The notes beneath the pieces were generated by a model. It did no database searches. It was given only the letters and a program-made list of their open reading frames with translations, and was not told where the DNA came from. The position numbers and the translations under genes were made by a program. Below are positions 1 through 8,457 of a DNA stretch of 64,000 nucleotides, in pieces. Position 1 is the first letter of the stretch. The number at the start of each line of letters is the position of its first letter. This stretch comes from Lysobacter enzymogenes (lineage in GTDB: Bacteria; Pseudomonadota; Gammaproteobacteria; Xanthomonadales; Xanthomonadaceae), in assembly GCF_017355525.1 (NCBI RefSeq), contig NZ_CP067395.1:5716501-5780500 (forward strand), in the 5' to 3' direction.

Positions 1-63
1 TCGCGGTCGCGGCTCGCGCCGCTCCTACAGGGAGCCCATGTAGGAGCGGCGCGAGCCGCGACC
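1..63. repeat. REP-like inverted pair
   Basis: Two facing copies of the approximately 25-base palindromic element that begins TGTAGGAGCGGCGCGAGCC, separated by about 9 bases. The same element recurs at nine more intergenic loci in this window. It lies just downstream of the amidohydrolase gene and could form a strong hairpin in its 3' mRNA end. Confidence 0.85.
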
Positions 64-92
64 CGACAATCCAACCACGACGAACCCCGGCT

Positions 93-1571
93 TCAGGGCT
101 TCGCAACCGCCTTGTCGGCCTCGACCCGCTGCTCCGCCACTTCCTTCGCCACCCCCGCCAACATCGCATCCAGCGCCGCGCGATCGTGCACCCGGCCGCG
201 CAGCACGAAGGTATCGATGCGCCGCGTCGCCGCGATATCGCGCAGTGGGTCGGCGTCGAGCAGCACGATGTCGGCCGCCTTGCCGGCCTCCAGCGATCCG
301 TGCTCCTTGTCGTGGCCAAGGAAGCGCGCGCCGTTGATCGTCGCCGCGCGCAGCGTCTGCGCCGGGGTCAAACCGCTCTCGACGAAGCGCTGCATCTCGT
401 CGTGCAGTCCCACGCCGGGGTAGTTGAAGGAATTGAGGAAGCCCGCGTCGGTGCCGGCGAGGATATTGACCCCGGCCTGCTGCAACAGCGGCAGGATCGC
501 GGCGTTGCGCTGGTAGCGCTCGTGCCGGCGCACGATCGCCGCAGCGTCGTCCTTGGCCGCGCGCTCCACCCGCCACGCGTAGGTGGCTTGCAGGCCCGGG
601 CCGATGTAGCGCAGGTACGGATCGTTCTTGTGGTCGTCGCGGTCCAGATACGTGGTGACGAAACTGCCGTTGAGCGTCGGCGTCACCGCGGTGCCGCGCT
701 CGGCCAGGCGGCGATACGCGGCCAACGCGGTCTTGCGCTCGAACGTGGCCTGGATGCGGTTCCAGCCCTCGCGGCTGTCGATCTCGCCGCGGCGGACCAT
801 CGCGCTGATTGCGGCCTCCTGCGACGAGCCGGCCTTGTACGCGTATTCGATATGCTCGATCGAGCTCAAGCCGGCCGCGCTGACCTCGTCGATCGGCAGC
901 ACGAACGGCACGTGCGCCGACACCTTGAACCCGCGCGCGCGTGCCTGTTTGAGCGCGTCGAGGAACAGTTCTGGCGACAAGGTGTTGTCGGTGATCTTGA
1001 CGAAGTCGACCTTCCAGCCCTGCAACTGGTCCAGCGCCTGGGAAATCTCCGCGCTGCTGCCGACTTCGATGTCGCCCGGCCAGATCGACTTGTAGCCTTC
1101 GAGCTTCGGGCCGGAAGTGAAGATCGTCGGCCCGTCCAGGCGCCCGGCGGCGACCGCGTCGCGCCACTCGAACACGCTCGGGCTGAGGTCGCCGGCGGCG
1201 TCGCGCACCGCGGCGATGCCGTGGGCGACGTACAGCGGCAGCAGGTTCTTGTTCTCCTCGATGAGCTTGTCGCCGCCGCCGAAGTGCACGTGCATGTCCC
1301 ACAGGCCCGGGATCGCGTACTTGCCGGCCGCGTCGATGCTGCGCTGCGCGGCGTAGCGCGCGGCGCGCGCGTCGGGCTCGATCGCGACGATGCGGTCGCC
1401 GCGCACCGCGATCAGGCGGTCGGCGCGCAGCTGGCCGGCGATCACGTCGACGACGTTGGCGTGGCGGATCAGCAGATCGACCGGTTCGGCCGCGCGTCCG
1501 GCGGCGTGGGCGCCGGCGCTCGCGCAGGCGAGGGCGAGAGCGGCGAGGCGGAGGCGGTGGAATCGGGTCAT
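93..1571 (-). CDS. Secreted metal-dependent amidohydrolase
   Basis: This 492-residue protein starts with a Sec signal peptide (cleavage expected after AHA near residue 24), so it should act in the periplasm or outside the cell. The amidohydrolase metal signature HxH is at H94/H96 (WDMHVHFGGG). Further family segments follow in the expected order: VKITDN near 192, SAHVP near 215, SIEHIEY near 237 and AGTDAG near 372, whose Asp is the usual catalytic or metal residue. The order fits the imidazolonepropionase/prolidase-like branch. The substrate cannot be inferred. The gene stands alone, with a REP pair downstream and no co-directional partner within 250 bases. Confidence 0.9.
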   Translation of the reverse strand: MTRFHRLRLAALALACASAGAHAAGRAAEPVDLLIRHANVVDVIAGQLRADRLIAVRGDRIVAIEPDARAARYAAQRSIDAAGKYAIPGLWDMHVHFGGGDKLIEENKNLLPLYVAHGIAAVRDAAGDLSPSVFEWRDAVAAGRLDGPTIFTSGPKLEGYKSIWPGDIEVGSSAEISQALDQLQGWKVDFVKITDNTLSPELFLDALKQARARGFKVSAHVPFVLPIDEVSAAGLSSIEHIEYAYKAGSSQEAAISAMVRRGEIDSREGWNRIQATFERKTALAAYRRLAERGTAVTPTLNGSFVTTYLDRDDHKNDPYLRYIGPGLQATYAWRVERAAKDDAAAIVRRHERYQRNAAILPLLQQAGVNILAGTDAGFLNSFNYPGVGLHDEMQRFVESGLTPAQTLRAATINGARFLGHDKEHGSLEAGKAADIVLLDADPLRDIAATRRIDTFVLRGRVHDRAALDAMLAGVAKEVAEQRVEADKAVAKP

Positions 1572-1784
1572 GCGGGCGGTCTCGTCGGCAGCGGCGGGAT
1601 CTCGCCGGTCAGGTCCGGATCATCGGCCGGGCTCCGGCATCGCGCCAGTACCGGGTCGGGCGGGGGAGATGGATTGGATCAGGTGTTTCGCAGAGCAGGA
1701 GCGGGGTTGGGGAACTGAAGTTTCGTTTCGGGCGGAGCGACGCGTTGCGGCTTGCGATTGCGCGAGCGGACGCTCGCTGCGGTC

Positions 1785-1815
1785 AAAAAAAAACGGGCCG
1801 GCATAAGCCGGCCCG
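1785..1815 (-). terminator. Rho-independent terminator of the M2 peptidase gene
   Basis: A perfect 9-bp GC stem (CGGGCCGGC/GCCGGCCCG, 1794-1815) with a four-base loop is followed on the minus strand by nine T residues (complement of 1785-1793). It sits just past the stop codon at 1840. Confidence 0.9.
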
Positions 1816-1839
1816 TCGCTATCGCTTGAAACCCGCCGC

Positions 1840-3876
1840 TCAGCCCTTGGCGGGCTTGGCCGGCGCTTCCGCCTTCGCCGCCGGCTTGGCCGCCGGCGCG
1901 GCCGGCGCCGCAGCGCCCGCCGCCGAGGCCTGCCAGCCGCAGCTCTTGCCTTCGTTCTGCTGCTTGAGCCAGGTCTGCAACGGCGCGAAGTATTCCAGCA
2001 CCGCCGAGGCGTCCATCTTCTCGCCGCCGGTCAGTTCCTTCATCGTCTGCTGCCACGGCTGGCTCGCGCCCTTGCTCAGCATCGCCTCGAACTTGGCGCC
2101 GGCGGCCTTGTTGCCGTAGAAGCTGCACTCGTACAGCGGGCCCTTGTAGCCGGCCGCGTCGCACAGCGACTTGTAGAACTGGAACTGCAGGATGTGCGAA
2201 AGGAAATAACGCGTGTACGGCGTATTGCCCGGCACGTGGTACTTGGCGCCGGCGTCGAAGAATTCCTCGCCGCGCGCTTCCACCGGCGCCACGCCCTGGT
2301 AGCGGGCCTTGAGATCCCACCACGCCTTGTTGTACTGGTCGGGCTTGATCGAGCCGTCGAACACGCCCCAGCGCCAGCGGTCGATCATCAGGCCGAACGG
2401 CAGGAACGAGACCTTGGCCAGGGCCATGCGCATCTGCGCGTTGATCAGCGCTTCCTGGCTCTGCTGCGGGTTGGCGACCATGCCGATCGACGACAGGTAC
2501 TTCGGCGTCATCGCCAGCACGATGGTGTCGCCGATGGCCTCGTGGAAGCCGTCGTGCGCGCCGGTCTGGAACAGCGGCGGCTGCTTGTTGTAGGCCAGGT
2601 AGTAATAGACGTGGCCGAGCTCGTGATAGATCGTGGTGAAGTCTTCTTCGTTCGGCTTGATGCACATCTTGGTGCGCACGTCGCCGCTCATGTTCATGTC
2701 CCACGCGCTGGCGTGGCAGACCACGTCGCGGTCGCGCGGCTTGATGAACTGGGTCTTGTTCCAATAGCTGTCGGGCAGCTTGGGCATGCCGAGCGAGACG
2801 TAGAAGTCCTGCGCGCGCTCGGTCATGCGCTTGGCGGTCGCGAGCGAGGCGTCGACTTCGATCTGCGCCTGGCGCGCGGCGCTTTCGCCGTCGCCGCCGG
2901 CCTTGGCCTGCTGCGCGTCGAACGCCTGCTGGTACTGGCGCGCCAGCGCGCCGTTGATGTCGAGGCTGCCGGCCTGCTGCTCGCTGTACGGCGCCAGCAC
3001 GTCCCACAGGTTGCCCCAGTCCTGCTGCCACATATTGCCGAGCAGGTGCGCCGGCAGCAGGCCGCCGCCGACCTGGCCCTTGTCCATGCCGTACTTGGTT
3101 TCCAGGCGCGAACGGGTGTAGCAGTGCAGCTGTTCGTACAGCGGCTTGACCTGGCCCCACAGGCGGTCGGTCTCGGCCGACAGTTCCGCCGGGCTCATGT
3201 CGTAGCCCGAACGCCACAGCTCGCCGGTGTCGGCGTAGCCGAGGTTGCGCGCGCCTTCGTTGACCAGTTCGACGAAGCGCGTGTAGTCCTTGCGCATCGG
3301 CTTGGAAATGCCGTGCCAGCCCTTCCACGCGTCGAGCTGGGCGTTGTAGTCGCGGCTGTTGCGCAGCACGTCCTCGAGTTCGCCGAGCTGGCGGCAATCG
3401 CTGTCGCCGGGGCCGGTGCAATAGCTGCCCGAGCCGTACATGCCTTCCATGCGGGTCGCGATCTGGGTCAGCTCGGCGAGCCGCGCCGGATCCTTCGGCG
3501 CCGGCATCGCGGTGCCGATCTTTAGCAACTGGATCGAACGCGCGGTGGCCGGCGACATCGGCTGGCCTTCGAACTTGCGCGACTGCTCGATCCAGCTGTT
3601 GAGCTGGGTCAGATAGCGCTCGTTGGCCTTGGCCGAGAGCAACTGGCTGTCGTCGTTGATGTAGGTCGACGACAGCCACTGCGCGGCGGTCATCTCCGGA
3701 TACATCTTCTTGTATTCGTCGTTGACCCGGGCGATGAACTGGTCCGCGGTCTCGCCGGCCGGCGCGGCGGCCGGGGCGGTGGCGCTCGGGGCGGAGGCGG
3801 GTTCCTTCTTGCAGCCGGCCAGGCCGATCACGGCCGCAGCGACGCCGAGCGCCAGTAAGGCGCGGACAGGTTTCAT
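1840..3876 (-). CDS. M2 family (ACE-like) metallopeptidase lipoprotein
   Basis: Peptidyl-dipeptidase of the angiotensin-converting-enzyme family, 678 residues. The zinc site is H418-E-L-G-H422 with a third ligand E446 in GFHEAIGD, exactly the 24-residue spacing of ACE. The start at 3876 gives a lipoprotein signal (VIGLAGCKKE, lipobox LAGC) and has a GGAGAG ribosome site. The open frame runs upstream to 4107 but that part is unlike a protein N-terminus. The C-terminal ~35 residues are Ala/Lys/Pro rich and look like a flexible tail. It should be anchored in the envelope and release dipeptides from oligopeptides. Monocistronic, ending in a strong terminator. Confidence 0.93.
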   Translation of the reverse strand: MKPVRALLALGVAAAVIGLAGCKKEPASAPSATAPAAAPAGETADQFIARVNDEYKKMYPEMTAAQWLSSTYINDDSQLLSAKANERYLTQLNSWIEQSRKFEGQPMSPATARSIQLLKIGTAMPAPKDPARLAELTQIATRMEGMYGSGSYCTGPGDSDCRQLGELEDVLRNSRDYNAQLDAWKGWHGISKPMRKDYTRFVELVNEGARNLGYADTGELWRSGYDMSPAELSAETDRLWGQVKPLYEQLHCYTRSRLETKYGMDKGQVGGGLLPAHLLGNMWQQDWGNLWDVLAPYSEQQAGSLDINGALARQYQQAFDAQQAKAGGDGESAARQAQIEVDASLATAKRMTERAQDFYVSLGMPKLPDSYWNKTQFIKPRDRDVVCHASAWDMNMSGDVRTKMCIKPNEEDFTTIYHELGHVYYYLAYNKQPPLFQTGAHDGFHEAIGDTIVLAMTPKYLSSIGMVANPQQSQEALINAQMRMALAKVSFLPFGLMIDRWRWGVFDGSIKPDQYNKAWWDLKARYQGVAPVEARGEEFFDAGAKYHVPGNTPYTRYFLSHILQFQFYKSLCDAAGYKGPLYECSFYGNKAAGAKFEAMLSKGASQPWQQTMKELTGGEKMDASAVLEYFAPLQTWLKQQNEGKSCGWQASAAGAAAPAAPAAKPAAKAEAPAKPAKG

Positions 3877-4395
3877 GTGTGCTCTCTCCAATAAAAAGTG
3901 CCGCGCCTTGCACGCGCGAACCGGAAGGCTAGAGGGCAGGCCGACACGGCGCAAGCCGCACTGCGACGCGAGCCGGAACCGGGACGTGGCGCGTGCCCGA
4001 GTGAGACGGGTTTGCGCAAATCGAGCACAGTCACGACGTTGAAAACGTTTACACAAAGCCCGCTCCAGGCGCGTTTTTGGCTGAGTCGGGCGTTTCATCC
4101 ATGACAAACTGCTGACAGGTTCGCGAAAATACGTTAAGAATGTGTTTCGTGTAACCGTTTAGATTGTTAAGCATTCGGTATTCACGATGCTTCTACGCAA
4201 CGCTTGAGCGCTGAACCGCGACTTCGTTCAGCCAAGGGAACGACCCGTGAAAGGCACTAGCGGGCCGCTGTCACGAAAAGGGATTTGATTTGTGACGCGA
4301 AAACGGAAAAAGTGACGTCCAAGGGCAGCCGCTCGTCGGCTGTCCGCGTCGGAGTGGGGACTTCGGCATCGGCATTGGCTGCAACCGGATGAGGC
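3877..4395. other. Intergenic region with AT-rich promoter zone
   Basis: 519 bases between divergent genes. The stretch 4035-4200 is far more AT-rich than the surroundings and contains the palindrome at 4040-4053, a CTGACA box near 4110 and TACGTTAAGAAT near 4131, plausible promoter elements. Direction is unclear. I see no ORF with coding character. Confidence 0.5.
4040..4053. promoter_or_regulatory. LacI-family-like operator palindrome
   Basis: TGAAAACGTTTACA is near-palindromic around AAACGTTT, the core recognised by many LacI/GalR regulators. It lies 164 bases upstream of the M2 peptidase start. No LacI-type regulator is encoded in this window, so the regulator is unknown and the match could be chance. 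Confidence 0.35.
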
Positions 4396-4776
4396 ATGAA
4401 ACAGACCCTGAGCTCCGCTAACGGCAAGTTGCACACGGCCACGCTGACGGCACTGCCGTTGCGCAGTCGCGATGGCAGCGCGCGCTCGTTCAGTGCCGAC
4501 TTGAGCTGGACCGAGTCCGCCGAAGCGCCGGTGCGCAGCCGTCCCGCGTTCGCCCGCCGCGCCGTCCGCATCGCGCTGTTCGCCCTGCTGGCGATGGCGG
4601 CGGTCGGGGTGGTGATGATCAACGGCCCGGCCGACGCCGGCCCCAACCGCAGCGCCGCGCGCGCCTTGCCCGATCCGGTCAGCGAAGCGGAGGTCGAAGT
4701 CGACCGCGCCGTGGCGCTGCCGGAACTGGCCGCGCCGGTGCCGCAACGCAGGCACGACCGGCTCGCCGCGCACTGA
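4396..4776 (+). CDS. Hypothetical single-pass membrane protein
   Basis: This 126-residue protein is not recognised. It has a Ser/Arg-rich N-terminal half, one predicted transmembrane helix (about 58-76, ALFALLAMAAVGVVMI) preceded by arginines (RRAVR), and a ~50-residue Ala/Pro/Glu-rich tail. The positive-inside rule suggests a cytoplasmic N-terminus of ~55 residues and a periplasmic tail, a layout seen in small membrane-anchored regulators, but no domain supports that. It stands alone behind the AT-rich region. A GGATGAGGC sequence precedes the ATG, giving a weak Shine-Dalgarno. Confidence 0.6.
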   Translation: MKQTLSSANGKLHTATLTALPLRSRDGSARSFSADLSWTESAEAPVRSRPAFARRAVRIALFALLAMAAVGVVMINGPADAGPNRSAARALPDPVSEAEVEVDRAVALPELAAPVPQRRHDRLAAH

Positions 4777-5151
4777 GCGCGGCGGCCACGAACTCGGGGA
4801 GAGTGGCGCCTGGAAGGCGCTTCAGGGGAAGGGAAGCACTGGTGCAGTGCAAGACGGGGCCGGCGTTATGGGGATAACCCGCTCCGCAAGGTTCGAATGG
4901 CGTCGGCGCCAGGGAGGGCGTCGGTGGCCGCTCGCGGCGATGCGCCGCGGACTCCCGGCTCCAGCTCCAGCTCCCGCGGCCCGCGCTTCCGGCAACGGCT
5001 TCGCGCTTGCGCGCAGCGCTTCGCTTCTGTGCGGGGAGCGTCAGCCCCGGTGCTCTCGTGTCCGCTTGCGGCGCAGAGCGGTTGCGTTCGCGGGTTGAGC
5101 GAAAAGCTTCGGGGCTGAACTGAAGTCCATCGCGCCGAAGCGGGCGACCGC
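4777..5151. other. Intergenic region, no feature recognised
   Basis: 375 bases between convergent genes. The short ORFs here have no coding character. There is no convincing terminator; a GGCTCCAGCTCCAGCTCC simple repeat lies near 4953. Confidence 0.4.
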
Positions 5152-5625
5152 TCAGGCAGCCAGCTTGCGCGCCGGCAGTTCGATCAGGCCGCGTTCGGCC
5201 AGCCAGCGCCACGAGGTTTCGGCGTCCTGTTCGACGTAAGCCTTCGCCGAGCCCAGGCGGAACGTGTAGCCCCACGCATCCATGTCGGCGTACATGCGTT
5301 CGCGGCCGACGCCGGGCAGGACCTGCGCGAGCGCGGTCTGCAACACCAGCACCGCATCTTCTTCCTCGATCGAATCGGTCGCGTCGGTGTGCACCGCCGC
5401 GCGCCGCTGCGGCGGCAGCACGATCAGATGGCAGGCTTCGTGCAGCATGGAATGCACCGGCGTGTCGGCGCGCACGTACACGGTGCTGGCGATGATGCCG
5501 GCCTCGCTGTCGCCCCAGTAGCTGCCCGGAATCGCCTCGCCGTCGGGCACGCGGACCAGGCTCAGCCCGTAGCGGGCGAGCAGGGCGGAGGCGTCGTCGA
5601 AGGCGATGTCGGCGAGGGTCAGCAT
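5152..5625 (-). CDS. HEXXH-containing hypothetical protein
   Basis: 157 residues. The start at 5625 (MLTLADIAF) is chosen because the upstream in-frame extension to 5694 is encoded by the REP palindrome and reads as its usual translation (AVAARAAPT). The sequence contains H62-E-A-C-H66, a zinc-protease-type motif in a context (HSMLHEACHLIVLP) like the active helix of small predicted metalloproteases of the DUF955/SprT type. There is no signal peptide, so it should be cytosolic. It follows minE on the same strand but a REP pair separates them. Catalytic activity is inference. Confidence 0.75.
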   Translation of the reverse strand: MLTLADIAFDDASALLARYGLSLVRVPDGEAIPGSYWGDSEAGIIASTVYVRADTPVHSMLHEACHLIVLPPQRRAAVHTDATDSIEEEDAVLVLQTALAQVLPGVGRERMYADMDAWGYTFRLGSAKAYVEQDAETSWRWLAERGLIELPARKLAA

Positions 5626-5646
5626 GGTCGGAGCGTTTTGCTTTTT

Positions 5647-5732
5647 TGTAGGAGCGGCGCGAGCCGCGACCGCGAGACCGCGCATACGACGCAACCGGCT
5701 ACCCTGCGGTCGCGGCTCGCGCCGCTCCTACA
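5647..5732. repeat. REP-like inverted pair
   Basis: Two inverted copies of the TGTAGGAGCGGCGCGAGCC element flank a ~30-base spacer, placed 22 bases upstream of the start codon at 5625 and 52 bases past minE. It may act as a transcript boundary between minE and the downstream gene. Confidence 0.85.
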
Positions 5733-5783
5733 GGTAGGTCGCGTAGAGGACGCCGCGGCCGGGAGGTCGGCCGCGTCAGCGCC

Positions 5784-6056
5784 TCAAGCCTGCGCCGGCG
5801 TCGAGCCGGGCGCGTCGGGCAGCGCCACCGAAATGTCGAGCACGTCGTGCTGGCCTTCCTTGACCACATCGACCTTGACCGCTTCGACATCGACGTTGAC
5901 GTACTTGCGGATCACTTCCAACAGTTCGCGCTGCAGCATCGGCAGGTAATCCGGGCCGCCGCGGCCGGCGCGTTCGTGCGCGACGATGATCCGCAGGCGG
6001 TCCTTGGCGACCGCGGCGGTTTGCTTCTTGGCCAGCAGGAAGTCGAACAGACCCAT
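5784..6056 (-). CDS. minE: Cell division topological specificity factor MinE
   Basis: 90 residues, normal for MinE. The N-terminal membrane-targeting and MinD-contact segment ([20 protein letters not shown]) is followed by the conserved [10 protein letters not shown] block and the C-terminal dimerisation domain. MinE stimulates the MinD ATPase and drives pole-to-pole oscillation so that MinC inhibition is lowest at midcell. It starts 4 bases after the minD stop and is surely co-translated in the GNAT-minCDE operon. Confidence 0.97.
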   Translation of the reverse strand: MGLFDFLLAKKQTAAVAKDRLRIIVAHERAGRGGPDYLPMLQRELLEVIRKYVNVDVEAVKVDVVKEGQHDVLDISVALPDAPGSTPAQA

Positions 6057-6060
6057 GAGC

Positions 6061-6870
6061 TCAGCCTCCGAAGATCTTGCTGAAGAAGCCCTTCTTTTCC
6101 ACTTGGGTGAAGCGCATCGGACGGGTGTCGCCGAGCAGGCGGGCGACGGCGTCGTCGTAGGCCTGGGCAGCGTCGGATTCGGTTTCCAGGATCACCGGCT
6201 CGCCCTTGTTGGACGCGTTGAGCACGTCGCCGGACTCCGGGATCACGCCGACGGTCTTGAGGCCGAGGATTTCCTCGACGTCGCCGATGCTGAGCATCTC
6301 GCCGGTTTCCACCCGCTTGGGGCTGTAGCGGGTCAGCAGCAGGTGTTCCTTGACGCGCTCGCCGTTCTCGGCGCGGCGGGTCTTGGACGAGAGCAGGCCG
6401 AGGATGCGGTCGGAGTCGCGCACCGACGACACTTCCGGATTCACCACCACCACCGCCTGGTCGGCGAAGTACATGGCCAGGAACGCGCCCTTCTCGATGC
6501 CGGCCGGCGAATCGCAGACGATGTAGTCGAAGCCTTCGGCGGTGAGGTCTTCGAGCACCTTCTGCACGCCTTCCTTGGTCAGCGCGTCCTTGTCGCGGGT
6601 CTGCGACGCGGCGAGGATGAACAAGGTGTCGAAGCGCTTGTCCTTGATCAGCGCCTGCTTCAGCGTCGCCTCGCCGTTGACGACGTTGACGAAGTCGTAC
6701 ACCACGCGGCGCTCGCAACCCATGATGAGGTCGAGGTTGCGCAGGCCGACGTCGAAGTCGATGACCGCGACTTTGTGGCCGCGTCGGGCCAGACCGCAGG
6801 ACAGGCTGGCGCTGGTCGTGGTCTTGCCGACGCCGCCCTTGCCCGAAGTGACAACAATAATCTCGGTCAA
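6061..6870 (-). CDS. minD: Septum site-determining ATPase MinD
   Basis: 269 residues. It has the deviant Walker A motif [10 protein letters not shown] (signature K11 and K16), the switch segment FDVGLRNLD, the DSPAGIE Walker B-like motif and a C-terminal amphipathic membrane helix ([11 protein letters not shown]). No ATG fits: translation begins at TTG 6870-6868, 8 bases after a strong GGAGG (6883-6879), giving (M)[10 protein letters not shown] as in other MinD proteins. MinD binds ATP, dimerises on the membrane, recruits MinC and is released by MinE. It lies 25 bases after minC. Confidence 0.97.
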   Translation of the reverse strand: MTEIIVVTSGKGGVGKTTTSASLSCGLARRGHKVAVIDFDVGLRNLDLIMGCERRVVYDFVNVVNGEATLKQALIKDKRFDTLFILAASQTRDKDALTKEGVQKVLEDLTAEGFDYIVCDSPAGIEKGAFLAMYFADQAVVVVNPEVSSVRDSDRILGLLSSKTRRAENGERVKEHLLLTRYSPKRVETGEMLSIGDVEEILGLKTVGVIPESGDVLNASNKGEPVILETESDAAQAYDDAVARLLGDTRPMRFTQVEKKGFFSKIFGG

Positions 6871-6895
6871 AATTCGTTCCTCCGTTCGTGCGGCG

Positions 6896-7702
6896 TCAGT
6901 CCAGCGCCGCAATCTTGATTTGTTCGTCTTCCAGCCAGACCTGCACCGGCTTGCCGCGCAGGTCCTTGGGGATGTCTTCGAGCACTTTGTAGTGCCCTGC
7001 GATCGCCACCAGTTCGGCATAGAACTCGCGGCAGAAAATTCTGGCCTTGGCGTTGCCCTGCGCGCCGGCCAGCGCGCGGCCGCGCAGCGGGCCGTAGATG
7101 TGCACCGAGCCGTCGGCGATGACCTCCGCGCCGGCGCCGACCGAGGTCAGCACGGTCAGGTCGCGCTGGTCGGCGTAGATCTGCTGGCCGGAGCGCACCG
7201 GGGTGGATTGGATCATGCCAACCGAAGAGGTCGGAGAAACAGCCGCTGCGCCCATGGGAGACCGCGACGCCTTGGCCGGCTCAGCCACCGGCGCCGGAGC
7301 CGCCGCAACCGCCTCGCGCCGCGGCGCCGCAGCCGCAACCTCAGCCACGCCGCCTTCGCCGCGCTCATACGACGCCCGGAACTTCGCCAGCAACGGCAAC
7401 CCCAACGCCTGCGCCAACCGGTCGGTCTCGCTGGTGCCATAGGCCAGCGCCACCGGCAACACGCCGGCCGCGCGCAACCCGTCGAGCAGCGCCTGCGCCG
7501 TCGCCGCATCGGGCGTATGGCTGAGCCCGCCGAAATCGATCACCACCGCGGCGCGGCCGAACATGTTGGGCGCGCGCTGCACCCGGCTGCGCATTTCCTC
7601 GACCAGACGCGGGACGTCGAGGGTGCGGATGCGCAGGTTGGCGATGCCGACCTGGCCGATCTTGAGTTCGCCTGCCTGCTCGTAATCCACGGCCACGCTC
7701 AC
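6896..7702 (-). CDS. minC: Septum site-determining protein MinC
   Basis: 268 residues. The N-terminal FtsZ-inhibitory domain (about 1-105) is joined by an Ala/Pro-rich linker (about 120-165) to the C-terminal beta-helix domain that binds MinD, with the hallmark YGPLRGRALAG. The start is GTG at 7702: its first bases overlap the upstream GNAT stop as GTGA, which indicates translational coupling. MinC blocks FtsZ ring formation away from midcell. Confidence 0.95.
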   Translation of the reverse strand: MSVAVDYEQAGELKIGQVGIANLRIRTLDVPRLVEEMRSRVQRAPNMFGRAAVVIDFGGLSHTPDAATAQALLDGLRAAGVLPVALAYGTSETDRLAQALGLPLLAKFRASYERGEGGVAEVAAAAPRREAVAAAPAPVAEPAKASRSPMGAAAVSPTSSVGMIQSTPVRSGQQIYADQRDLTVLTSVGAGAEVIADGSVHIYGPLRGRALAGAQGNAKARIFCREFYAELVAIAGHYKVLEDIPKDLRGKPVQVWLEDEQIKIAALD

Positions 7703-8313
7703 GGGCACGTCCCGGTGGGACGCGGCGCGTCGGCGTGCAGGCGCGCGGCCGGCACGCGCGGACGGGTCAGCCAGGTGGCTTCGGGCAGGGCGTCGCCGTA
7801 GGTCTGGCGCACCCACTCGTAACTGCACAGCGGCTTCATCAGCATCGCCGCGCGCACGCCGGCTTCTTCCATCACGTGCTGGCCGACCTCGCGGAAACCG
7901 AAGCTGCCGTGGAACAGCAGGGCCGGGTCGTTGCCGCCTTCCAGGAACACCTCGCAGGCCAGCTGCGGATAGCGCAGCTCGGCGTAGCTCTGGGCGTCGG
8001 CGTAGAACGCGCGGCCGACGCCGCCGCCGCGACGGCGGCTGGCGACGACGATGCGGTCGATGTAGAAGAAATCCGGATAGCGCTCGCGGAACCAGCGGAA
8101 ATTGCTGCTGTCGTGGCCGGCGGCGGAACCTACGCCGATCAGGAAACCGGCCAGCGTGCCGTCGCGTTCGGCGACGCGGAAGTATTCGGCGGAATCGAAG
8201 AAGTGACGCAGACGCGCCGCATCCAGCGGCAGGATCGCAGGCCCGGCGGCGTTGTTGAGGGCAAGGACGGAATCCAGCTCGTGCTCGCGCACGTCGCGGA
8301 CGACGATCGACAT
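7699..8313 (-). CDS. GNAT family N-acetyltransferase, first gene of the min operon
   Basis: 204 residues with a GNAT fold: acetyl-CoA-binding motif A around [17 protein letters not shown] (about 110-126) and a C-terminal LFHGSFGFREVG strand near 155. Shine-Dalgarno GGAG lies 6 bases before the ATG. The stop overlaps the GTG start of minC, so it is the promoter-proximal gene of GNAT-minC-minD-minE. The substrate is unknown. The coupling suggests co-expression with the division-site machinery; a functional link is inference. Confidence 0.88.
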   Translation of the reverse strand: MSIVVRDVREHELDSVLALNNAAGPAILPLDAARLRHFFDSAEYFRVAERDGTLAGFLIGVGSAAGHDSSNFRWFRERYPDFFYIDRIVVASRRRGGGVGRAFYADAQSYAELRYPQLACEVFLEGGNDPALLFHGSFGFREVGQHVMEEAGVRAAMLMKPLCSYEWVRQTYGDALPEATWLTRPRVPAARLHADAPRPTGTCP

Positions 8314-8457
8314 TCCAGGCTCCAGATAGTTGCAAGCCGGCGCGAAATCCGTGCCGGCGACCCGGATTATCGCACGGGGGGCGGCCGGGGGGCGAACGGC
8401 CAAGTCCATGACTTTCGGACGGCTCGGGCCGGAGCCCGCTACCGTTAGCATGCATTC

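Noticed and set aside
5626..5694. N-terminal extension of the HEXXH protein
   Set aside because: Encoded by the REP palindrome; a proper start lies at 5625.
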